Below the pieces are notes generated by a model. It worked only from the letters and a program-made list of their open reading frames with translations, was not told the DNA's origin and searched no databases. A program made the position numbers and the translations under genes. A stretch of DNA of 30,986 nucleotides from positions 1-30,986 of the IMG/VR virus record IMGVR_UViG_3300046000_005651; one strand, 5' to 3'. This DNA is from a virus. Each line of letters opens with the position of its first letter. Position 1 is the stretch's first letter. Positions 1 to 8,500 of this stretch are shown here, in pieces.

Positions 1-1601
1 TGACATACACGACTGGGACTAATCCAAACGGGTTGTTCCAAACGATTCGTCAGGCAGCGAATATCACCTCGGCAGTAATCGCAGGGAGCACAGTGACTAT
101 CACATCTGCTGGGCATGGATTCGCGACAAGCGATTTGGTGACGATTGATGGAATCGTGTTCACTAGTGGGACGACTCCCAACGGAGTGTTCACGATCACT
201 CGGATTGACGCAAATCAGTTTTCCTACACCCTGACTGGCGGAGTTGGGCCATATACCACAACAAGCGCATTCGCGACAAAGGACGACATCAATAAGCGTC
301 TGCTCTACAACCTCGCAGGTGCAGCCGGATTGTATGAGGTGGTGAATGCGTATGTCACAACTGCAACAGGTGCGTCCAATCAGCAGATCGAAATCGGAGG
401 CAGATTCAGCGTCGGCGGCGGATTCATGCACCAACCGGGTGCGCCTTGGGGAATTCATTTTCAACGTCGTCTGTGGGTGCCGTATTACTATGACGGTGCC
501 GGAACATTTAGTCTTCCAACATACACTACCCGAAAGATCACTGACGAGATCGCGGTCTCTGACATTCTCGACACGACAACCTTCGACCGGATTGCCAACC
601 AATTCCGAGTCAGCGGTGGCACTGCCGACTACGTGGTCGCCATGCACGGGTTCTACGAGGACCAGTTAGTGGTTCTGAACCGCAACAGTCTGCATTTAAT
701 TTCTGGCACGTTGGGGAGTCTGTCCGACACAAAGGTGACCGAGCTAACATCCGAGGTTGGGTGCTTGGCGAGGAAGTCAGTGGTGATGAAGGGCAACGTG
801 ATGCTCTTCCTGTCCGACGATGGTGTGTATGGGGTCGAATTCCTCAACGACTACAACCTGCGAGGGGTCGATGAACCACTATCGAAGAACATCCAGCCAT
901 ACATCGACAGGCTGAACAAGAATTTCGCCGACAAGTCGGTCGCCGTCCTGCATGAGAACAGGTATTACCTTGCCGTCCCGTTGGATTCTTCCCCCGGAGC
1001 CAACGATTCGTATGGCAACAACGCGATCTTGGTCTTCAATTTCTTGAACAAGGGCTGGGAGTCACTCGACACCTTCGGCGACTCTCGCTTTCTGATCGAG
1101 GACTTCGTGATTGGCAGCGCAGGGGTGCGGAATAACATCTATGCGGTGACGTCCAACGGCGGATTGCACCAACTTGAGGCATTTGAAAGCTCCAACGACA
1201 CGCTCAATGTGGACAACTCCAATTCTGTCGTATCACCGAGCGTCATTGCATCGTTAACGACGCGCGGATACGATTTCGAGACACTAGAACGCAAGAGGTT
1301 CACCGACGCGCAGGTGAACATGCAGACAATTGCTGGACAGAGCGGTGAGTATGACATCTCATTCGCAGCGGAAGACCCAGATGCGGCCCAGTCAATCGGC
1401 ACGACAACAACATTCCTCGGAGAAATTCTAACTCCGAGCACTCCCAACGAGGCAGAGACTGCGAGCATCCGGTGCAGACTCGGAGGGATCCGCGGTTCCA
1501 CCGGGACGATGATCTTGACTAGGACCATTGGTTCTCCAAAGATCAATTCTGTTACTGTTTCTGGATCAGTCACTAATAGACAAATCATTTCTCAAAGATA
1601 A
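1..1601 (+). CDS. Tail nozzle-like beta-propeller protein, 5' partial
   Basis: The frame is open from the left window edge (codons from base 3) to TAA at 1599-1601, so the true start lies outside; the TTG at 33 is not a credible start. The first ~85 residues hold one complete beta-rich repeat of the FCCH-like kind (TSAGHGF ... TPNGVFTITRIDANQFSYT) and the end of an earlier copy (TYTTGTNPNGLFQTI). The rest resembles nozzle/packaged-DNA stabilisation proteins of podoviruses (P22 gp10 or T7 gp12 type): blades such as FYEDQLVVLNRNSLHLISG, LFLSDDGVYG, HENRYYLAVPL and ILVFNFLNKGWESLD. In that family the protein forms the distal tail tube. The tail fibre gene follows after one base. Assignment to a tail propeller is by pattern only; a distant P22 gp10-like or a generic tail protein are the alternatives. 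Confidence 0.6.
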   Translation, partial: TYTTGTNPNGLFQTIRQAANITSAVIAGSTVTITSAGHGFATSDLVTIDGIVFTSGTTPNGVFTITRIDANQFSYTLTGGVGPYTTTSAFATKDDINKRLLYNLAGAAGLYEVVNAYVTTATGASNQQIEIGGRFSVGGGFMHQPGAPWGIHFQRRLWVPYYYDGAGTFSLPTYTTRKITDEIAVSDILDTTTFDRIANQFRVSGGTADYVVAMHGFYEDQLVVLNRNSLHLISGTLGSLSDTKVTELTSEVGCLARKSVVMKGNVMLFLSDDGVYGVEFLNDYNLRGVDEPLSKNIQPYIDRLNKNFADKSVAVLHENRYYLAVPLDSSPGANDSYGNNAILVFNFLNKGWESLDTFGDSRFLIEDFVIGSAGVRNNIYAVTSNGGLHQLEAFESSNDTLNVDNSNSVVSPSVIASLTTRGYDFETLERKRFTDAQVNMQTIAGQSGEYDISFAAEDPDAAQSIGTTTTFLGEILTPSTPNEAETASIRCRLGGIRGSTGTMILTRTIGSPKINSVTVSGSVTNRQIISQR

Positions 1602-1602
1602 T

Positions 1603-2259
1603 ATGGGCGCAATTGCTACAACATACAGTTTCACAGCGACTGACACAATCACTAGCGCGAAGATGAATAACATCATCGCCCAGAGCAAGATGACGTCAGA
1701 TGCCATCTTCAATGGAACGCTCGATTTGGCTAGCGATAAACTGCTAGTGAAAGCTGGCGGAATCACATCCAACGAGTTGGCTGGCAATAGCGTCGTCACT
1801 GCGAAGATCTCAGATTTGAACGTGACCACAGGGAAGATTGCCGATCTTGGAGTCACCACCGGGAAGATTGCCGATCTTGGAGTTACCACTGGCAAAATCG
1901 CCAATGCTAGTGTCACTGGTGGAAAGTTAAGTGGAGCGCAAACCGGGTTAGCTCCTGTTTTCGGAGTTAGGGCATGGGCGATTTACAATGGCGTGACTAA
2001 CACTCTAATCAATAGTGGAAACATTACTGGAGTTACAAGGAACAGTGTTGGGAACTATACGTTTTCCATCGACGAGAATATGTTGACTGGGGATTACGCG
2101 ATTTCTATTTCGTGTTCGACCGAAACCGCAGGGACAGAAATTGCAGTTGGTTATGTGATAAGTCAATCGACATCGAATTTCCGAATCGCGTTCTACAATC
2201 CAGAGAATATTTCACAACTGGTGAATAAGGCAATTGTTGGAGTTATCCTTGTTGGATGA
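1603..2259 (+). CDS. Repeat-containing tail fibre-like protein
   Basis: This is a 218-aa protein starting at ATG 1603, one base after the upstream stop; an upstream in-frame start at 1528 would lie inside the previous gene and is rejected. The N-terminus (TYSFTATDTITSAKMNNI) resembles the anchoring ends of phage fibre/tail proteins. Residues ~64-103 are four 10-residue units of the VTTGKIADLG type, a pattern common in trimeric fibre shafts. Residues ~120-218 are beta-rich (VFGVRAWAIYNG ... YTFSIDENMLTGDYAISISC ... VVGVILVG-like end) and look like a fibre tip domain. Likely role: a short tail fibre or an adaptor that holds a receptor-binding protein. The receptor is unknown. No chaperone gene is visible beside it. 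Confidence 0.55.
   Translation: MGAIATTYSFTATDTITSAKMNNIIAQSKMTSDAIFNGTLDLASDKLLVKAGGITSNELAGNSVVTAKISDLNVTTGKIADLGVTTGKIADLGVTTGKIANASVTGGKLSGAQTGLAPVFGVRAWAIYNGVTNTLINSGNITGVTRNSVGNYTFSIDENMLTGDYAISISCSTETAGTEIAVGYVISQSTSNFRIAFYNPENISQLVNKAIVGVILVG
1792..1911 (+). repeat. Four tandem 30-bp units in the fibre gene
   Basis: In-frame 30-bp units start at 1792, 1822, 1852 and 1882. They encode VVTAKISDLN, VTTGKIADLG, VTTGKIADLG and VTTGKIANAS. Units 2 and 3 are nearly identical in DNA (shared core GGGAAGATTGCCGATCTTGG), while units 1 and 4 have diverged. A partial fifth unit (VTGGKLSG) follows. This fits recent slippage duplication in a fibre shaft. Confidence 0.85.
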
Positions 2260-2276
2260 GTTAACCACTACTCCTA

Positions 2277-2609
2277 ATGAATAAAAACTTAGGAGAAGTA
2301 ATTAAAATATATGAACGCAATCAGATCGATTTTCACAAGCTTCTTTACTGGCATCTATGCTTTGGTGTGGTCGTTTCCGATATCGACAGTTTCTGTTTGG
2401 GGTTCTACTCTAACTCGGAAGACGTCGAAACGGCGTGTGAGATTCACCACTCCGACACACTTTTTGTCACCATGCACTCTGGTGACATGCGAAAGGCTCT
2501 CGAAAAATTCCGCCATGACTTTCAATACATCGCATTTCGACGAGAATTCAAAGGTTCTCCTCAAGTGAGGGTCCATCCAATGGACTCATTCTGCTCAAGA
2601 CTCAAATAA
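2277..2609 (+). CDS. Conserved-looking small phage protein, function unknown
   Basis: This 110-aa protein starts at ATG 2277, 17 bases after the fibre stop. The leader (TTAACCACTACTCCTA) contains no G and hence no Shine-Dalgarno sequence. The sequence looks like a compact alpha/beta fold with alternating hydrophobic strands (LCFGVVVSDIDSFCLGFY, HHSDTLFVTMHSGDMRKAL) and a basic end (FRREFKGSPQVRVHPMD). A second frame over 2311-2568 and an antisense frame are weaker alternatives. It sits between fibre and internal virion genes, so it may be a virion or assembly factor. I do not recognise the family with certainty. Confidence 0.6.
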   Translation: MNKNLGEVIKIYERNQIDFHKLLYWHLCFGVVVSDIDSFCLGFYSNSEDVETACEIHHSDTLFVTMHSGDMRKALEKFRHDFQYIAFRREFKGSPQVRVHPMDSFCSRLK

Positions 2610-2618
2610 CACACTCCC

Positions 2619-3596
2619 ATGGGAAGCGCACCTAAAGTTCCAAAACCACAAGACCCACTGGCACTTGCTGGAGGCCAATCTAGTCAACTCCTCAGCTACT
2701 ATGGCAGCGAGGTTCCTAAATTCATGGAGCTTCAGTCTCAGCTTGGTCCCGGCCTCATGGCACAGATGCTTGGACAAAGCAGTCAATTTCTAAAGGGTGC
2801 TGATGGACAGCCCGGGTTTAACAAACTCCAGAAATCCGCAGGCAAAGTCGCAGGGCAGACAATTGCTGAACTTCGCGCTAGAGAGCTTGGGCAGATGACC
2901 GGGCAGGCAGGTCTCACCCGGGGACTGATGGAGTCGATTTCACCAGAGCAAGCCGCAGCGGTCAGGGCATCAGCGCAGGAAGCTGAACGTGCCAGAGCGT
3001 CGGCACAGGGAGTCACGCCACAAGAACAGCGCATGTATGAGCAGACTGCCCGGGAAGGCGCTCAGGCGGCAGGCAGACTCGGTGGCAATGCGGGACTCGC
3101 GGCAGAGATCATGGGGCGCGAGGGAGTGCTTGGCAGCAAGCGTGAAGAGGCGGCGCGAGCAGGCGCAAGAAGCTACGAAATGGCAGGCGGATTTTACACC
3201 CAACCCGGCTTGCAGGCGCTATCAAGCGCACCACTCTCCTACGGTGCAGGACAACAGAATCTCGCCACAGCAATGTCGATGGGACCAGCATCATCCGGTC
3301 AGTTCGATTACAATGCTCCACTTGGCTTTGCCGGGCAACGCGCAAGCGCCTTAGATCGACAAGCAATGGCGCAATATCAAGCCGACCAACAACGACGCGC
3401 TCAAATGATGGGCCTTGCAACAGCGGGTCTTGGCCTCGCCGCCGCACCATTCACCGGAGGACTGTCTGCCGGGCTTGGCCTTGGAAGCGGTGGATTTGGG
3501 GGCATGATGAGCGGATTGGGAACGTCCGCTGGCATGGGATTGCGCCAAGGAATGCCAAGCATTTTTGGGGCTATCCCTAAAGCTACCATTGTCTAA
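2619..3596 (+). CDS. Small internal virion (ejection) protein candidate
   Basis: This 325-aa protein starts at ATG 2619 after the G-free leader CACACTCCC. It is rich in Ala, Gln, Gly and Met and predicted mainly helical over residues ~60-230. A long Gly/Ala hydrophobic stretch follows at about 268-310 (GLATAGLGLAAAPFTGGLSAG). That composition is typical of short-tailed phage ejection proteins, which leave the capsid with the DNA and form a conduit through the cell envelope. It is followed by two much larger proteins of the same kind, the usual small-to-large order of a three-gene ejection set (T7 gp14/15/16 type). The role rests on context and composition, with no catalytic motif seen. Confidence 0.55.
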   Translation: MGSAPKVPKPQDPLALAGGQSSQLLSYYGSEVPKFMELQSQLGPGLMAQMLGQSSQFLKGADGQPGFNKLQKSAGKVAGQTIAELRARELGQMTGQAGLTRGLMESISPEQAAAVRASAQEAERARASAQGVTPQEQRMYEQTAREGAQAAGRLGGNAGLAAEIMGREGVLGSKREEAARAGARSYEMAGGFYTQPGLQALSSAPLSYGAGQQNLATAMSMGPASSGQFDYNAPLGFAGQRASALDRQAMAQYQADQQRRAQMMGLATAGLGLAAAPFTGGLSAGLGLGSGGFGGMMSGLGTSAGMGLRQGMPSIFGAIPKATIV

Positions 3597-3615
3597 TTTA
3601 ACACAATACTTACTC

Positions 3616-5580
3616 ATGGCACTTACAGCAGGGAACATTGGATTCACGGGATATCAGCAACCAGATTACTCTGGTGTGGTGGAGGCATCTGGCTTGCCCA
3701 TGCAGGCGATTGGTCAGGGCATCTCGCAGGCCACCGATTACTTCAAGAAGCAGAAGGAAAGCAAGAACATGGCGACGATGGGGATCAAGATCGCTGAGGC
3801 GGCGAAGATCATGGATCCTGTCCAAGCACCTTACTACGACAGCCTGATCACAAACCTCAAGGACGAGAACACTCCCGTCGATGTTCGAGGGCAACTCGGC
3901 GCAAGCATCCAAGACCTGCTCAAGCAGAACACAAGCACAAGAGCTGTGGCAGTCCAAGAAGCACAGCTTGGCAAGATGCCAGACTACTTGGGTGGTGGAT
4001 TTGGTAGACCGCAACCGCAAGGTGGCGTTTCGCAACCCGGGCAAGCGATGGATTACCCGGCATTCCCATCTCAAATGCCAATCCCCGGGCAAGCGGGAGC
4101 AGATCTTTTGCAGTTGCAGGAATACATCGCCAAGGCGCAAGAACTGGGAGTCCCATCTGACAGGGTCAATCAGATCACTGGTGGTATCACGCAGGCAATC
4201 GTTAGTGGTTCCCCTCAGATGGACACGACCATCAAGGCATACAGTAACGACTTGGCATCTTTGGTGTCTAAAGCAGCGGAAGGATTCAAGCCAGTGATGG
4301 ATGCAAAGGGGAACCCATTGGTTCAGATTGTGGAAGACGAGGGAGGAAACATCTCAAGATTCACCAAGACAAAAGGCGGGAATCTGATCGATGAAGGTGG
4401 AAACTTGCTAGATAGCCAAGGCAAACCATTGGCGAAGCCAGAGTATCAAGGCATTGACCTCAATGCAATTGAACAAGCGATCGGTGGGTATGGAGTCCTT
4501 CCAGAGATCGACACCATGCCACCAACATCGATGGTGGAACCTGTCGGAACTCCAGAGCAGCGTGCGACGGTTGGGCGAATTGTCGATGAAGGACAAGGAA
4601 GGGCAATGGCTCAGAATGTCCCTCAAAATGCATCAGCCACTGAGCCGTCCATGGCATTACGCACTGCGCCACCACAACCCCCTCAAGAAAGTGCAAGGCA
4701 GGGAGTCATGGCCCAAGAGTCTGTCGCCGCTGCAAATGCGCAAGCGAACGAGGAATACACGAAACTCACCCAGCTTTCGCCAAGGAAGGCAAAACTGTAT
4801 GAGTCCGCAGTCACCCAAGCGTATCAGGATCCCAATACGGCACCGTCACAGGATGTGGTCGAGGAGATGAAGCAGCAGTTGTTGATGCAACCTGAAACGA
4901 AGGGTCCGCAGATTATGTCTGAGGATGAATACAACAGGCGGAATATCGCAACGCTCAACAAGGCGAAGGTTCGCGTCAGAGATCGCGCAGGTATCTACAA
5001 GATTCTCGAACGATACGATGTAATCCAACGTCTTGCCAACCACCCAGAAGGATACAAAGTCTTCGGAGAATCTAAGCCAGCAGAAGAACTTGCCAAACTC
5101 GCTCGAACGGAAGGTGGCGTTTATGCATTGTTTGAGAACATCAAGGGACAAAACCTTGTTCAGGCAATGCGCGAAATTAAAGAGCAGAGCGGAACCGCAG
5201 CGTCGATGTCTGAGCGTGAAACATCAGCTCTTCAAGCAGCCGTCAGCGATCTCAGCGTGAGTCAGGATTGGAAGTCTGCTCAGAAGTCGTTGATGCAGGC
5301 CGCCAACGCAGCAATTCTCGCAGGCAAGAAGCTGGGTGCGGACGAAAGCATCTTCGAGACGATGCCAGCATCACCCGGGGCAAAACGTCAGACCACAAAG
5401 GCTAACGAGATTCTCAATAGCCCTGACCCGCTGCCAGTGTTCCGCGATGAGGTTGAGTATTTCAAGAAATTGGAAAAGGCATCCTCAAGGGTTCCAGCGC
5501 AACAGGCGCAACCGCAAGCTCCTGCCGGAAGTCTTGAGGCATCCCTCTTAAATCTAAACAAAGAATTCGGACTTCGTTAA
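3616..5580 (+). CDS. Internal virion protein candidate, Gln/Ala-rich
   Basis: This is a 654-aa protein. ATG 3616 (MALTAGNIGFTGYQQPDYSG) is chosen over the in-frame TTG at 3565, which lies inside the previous gene. The 19-base gap before it has no G. The protein is soluble-looking, helical and rich in Gln/Ala/Pro. It has a low-complexity middle (~125-160 and ~345-375) and a charged helical C-terminal part (~400-600, RRNIATLNKAKVRVRDRAGI, LFENIKGQNLVQAMREI). Its stop overlaps the start of the next, giant gene as TAATG. By position it would be the middle member of a three-protein ejection complex. No enzymatic motif is visible. It could instead be another core or scaffold-associated protein. Confidence 0.55.
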   Translation: MALTAGNIGFTGYQQPDYSGVVEASGLPMQAIGQGISQATDYFKKQKESKNMATMGIKIAEAAKIMDPVQAPYYDSLITNLKDENTPVDVRGQLGASIQDLLKQNTSTRAVAVQEAQLGKMPDYLGGGFGRPQPQGGVSQPGQAMDYPAFPSQMPIPGQAGADLLQLQEYIAKAQELGVPSDRVNQITGGITQAIVSGSPQMDTTIKAYSNDLASLVSKAAEGFKPVMDAKGNPLVQIVEDEGGNISRFTKTKGGNLIDEGGNLLDSQGKPLAKPEYQGIDLNAIEQAIGGYGVLPEIDTMPPTSMVEPVGTPEQRATVGRIVDEGQGRAMAQNVPQNASATEPSMALRTAPPQPPQESARQGVMAQESVAAANAQANEEYTKLTQLSPRKAKLYESAVTQAYQDPNTAPSQDVVEEMKQQLLMQPETKGPQIMSEDEYNRRNIATLNKAKVRVRDRAGIYKILERYDVIQRLANHPEGYKVFGESKPAEELAKLARTEGGVYALFENIKGQNLVQAMREIKEQSGTAASMSERETSALQAAVSDLSVSQDWKSAQKSLMQAANAAILAGKKLGADESIFETMPASPGAKRQTTKANEILNSPDPLPVFRDEVEYFKKLEKASSRVPAQQAQPQAPAGSLEASLLNLNKEFGLR

Positions 5581-8500
5581 TGACCCCAAATCAAAAAGCC
5601 GCGCTCAGACAGGCACTCGGGACACACTCCCTCGGCATGGTCACTAAGTCCATGACCCCCGAGGAGTTGCAGGAACTTCCAGAAGACTATCAGGTTCCGA
5701 CATACACAGCGAACGCAAGCCCGCTGTATGACAACCAACTGTTCCCGAAGATCACTTCGGCGGAAGACCTGATTGACATTGGCTATGCCACACCTGATGG
5801 CAGGTCAACTCAGAGTGGTCAGATGGCTATCGCTCTGAAGAAAGCCGGGGCGCTCAATGACGACTACACCTTGAACGACACGGGAAAGGCCATGATGGCA
5901 AATCCTGCGGACCTGCTCGAGGAGGAGAATCTGCCATTATACCTAAAGGCAAAAGAACTCGACCTCGATGGATCAGGACGAGAACTGTCATGGGGCCAAG
6001 TTTTTGGAACTTTTGTGGACGAGATGAAAAAAGGCGGCGCTGGCCTAATGGATCTCGTTGGGTATGACACAACGTCAATGACCCCTAAGGATAAAGCTGC
6101 GTTCGACCTTCAACTTCAATCAACGATTGGTGGGTTCGTAAAAGCTGGTGCGGCGCTCCCAATGGGACTATCCGAAATTGTAGGATCAGGCTTGATCAAA
6201 GCACTGTCTGACACTGAGGCAGAAGAAGATTTAGCGCTCGCGTCACTCAATCAAAGATTTGAGAAGCTGGACTACGAAATCAAAAACGCCAAGGCCGCAG
6301 ACGTCATCGATGGATTGGGCGAGATGGTCGGCGCTGAGTTAGGTGTCGGTGAAGCCAGAGAGCAAAATATCCAGACGGTTGGCGAGGAGAGGACAAAGGA
6401 AATCGAGCGGCGAGGTGAGTCCGCCGGGCAATTCGCAGCAATGTTTAGCCCATACGGACCAGCAGCGATGACTGGCAAGGTTGCATTCGGTGTCGCCGGG
6501 AAAGGGCTGGGTGCAGCATTCAAGCCGATCTCAAGAAGCCTTCTTCAAGCCGATCTCAAGGCGGCACAGGTGCTCGACAAGACAAAGCAACTTGCGGCGC
6601 TCCAACGCCAAGCATCTGGGTTGCAGGTCGCGACTCAGGCAGCGGAAAAGAAAGCAGTCTTTGCTGAGAGCATGGCGCAACGGTTGTCGCAGGCTGGGCT
6701 TGTTGACCGGGCGAACAATGCACTGCGGATCGCAAATCAATTTCGGACAACTGGGCAGGAAGCGGCGACGAGATTGGGTGGATTCACCGATGAAATCGCA
6801 ACTGTGTCAGACGATCTCGCCAAGGCGACTCAGAGTGCAAACGTCGCCGACAAGGTGTTGCAGGTCACGCAGAAAGCCCGGCAAATTCCATACCTGCCAA
6901 TCACAGCTCTTGGCAAGACCCTTGAGGCTACCGGGCGCGGGATGATTGGCATCGACAAAGGACTATCAAGCCTAGCCTCAAAGATTGGTGCCGACAAAGC
7001 CTACAACGCGATGAATAAGATCACATCGTTGTCTGGACTGGGTGGCGCAGGTGCGGCACTCGGTCTCGGCCCAGCGGCATTCATTCCTGCTGCGATCAGG
7101 GCAACGTGGTCAACGGCACCATTCATAAAAGCCACGGGCGAGTATATCAGCTTGGTGGGCAAGGAGGCGACAAAGGCCAGAGGGCAAATTGGCTTCTGGA
7201 AGCGTATCTACGAGATGCCAAACAAAGGCCCAGCGCATCGCGCAGTGTCAGGATTGATGGACACTGCGACCATGGGCGGCAGAATTCCCGGTGCCGTCAG
7301 CAATGTTGCGAAGGGGCTGGTCGCATCATACCCGGTTGACCTTGCGTATGAGTGGGTCTCAGAAGGTGGTGATTTCAATCCGAATATCCTCAAGCAGGCG
7401 GCGGTCGAGACGTTGTTCTTCGGCGGGACAGGAGCGGCGCTTGGTGGCATCACTATGGGCGGCGCGAACAGGATCAAGACTCTCCAAAATGGTGATGCTT
7501 TGAATTTCTATCGATCCATTTCTGACCCGTCGCAGCGTGTGATGTATAACGGCATGCCATCCGACATGAAGCGTGTGATCGGCACGTTCTCAGCCAGCAA
7601 CCCGGGCGCGAAGATTCAATTCGTTGACCAAGGTGCTGGCGCTTACGACCGGAACACGAAGACAGTGATGGTCAACCCGAATGCGGCAAATCCACTCAAG
7701 CCACTGCTGACTCACGAATTCATGCACCACATGCTGAACAATGGCATTGGTGATGGGGTTGTAGCCCAGCTTGTCGGCGATGGGTTCCAGACTGGTGGAT
7801 TGCTTCGAGGACGCGACGGTTCTTACGATCCGCAGTATGAAGCATTCAAGAACGAGTATGTGAATCGACTGCGTAGCCAGCATGAGCGCACCGTGAAAAT
7901 GCGTGACGCTATCGGTGACCCAATGACGAAGAGCGAGAGGGAATTCCAAACTCCTGACGAAAAATATCTCGCCGAGGAATACTTCATCGAGGTAAACGTC
8001 GATGACATGCTTGGCATGGCCGAAAGCGGGAAGCTGGGGGGCATTGCCGGGCGCATGATCATCAACGACAAGGCGCGAGCATTGGGTGATGCAATACTCA
8101 ACAAGTCTGCGATTCTGCGAGATCTGCACTTCCGCATTGGCGGGGTGATGGACAACAAGGGGAAGATGGTCACTGGCAATGGATTCCTGTCTGGGAAGCT
8201 GTATCAAAGCCCAGAGGTCCGCCGGATGTTCCAGAAGATGGTCAACGAGTCTGTCGGTCGCAAGGGAGGGATTGACGCAGCAAAGCGCAAGGCACGGAAT
8301 GGAATTGAGATTCCTGTCACCGGAAAGAATGATCCGATTCTTGGCGAGGTCAGCTCGCTGTGGGAGACTGATGCGGACGGGAATCCATACCTCGACGCAA
8401 GCGGTGAATACATCCCGCTCAAGAAAGAGACCGACGAGTTGAGGTCGCAGGCAGGGATGCTGCTGGTCGATGACTTGAAGGCAAGGCAAGCGCGAGGCGA

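Noticed and set aside
1792-1911. Possible CRISPR-like array
   Set aside because: Repeats are contiguous, in frame, without spacers and coding for a fibre shaft.
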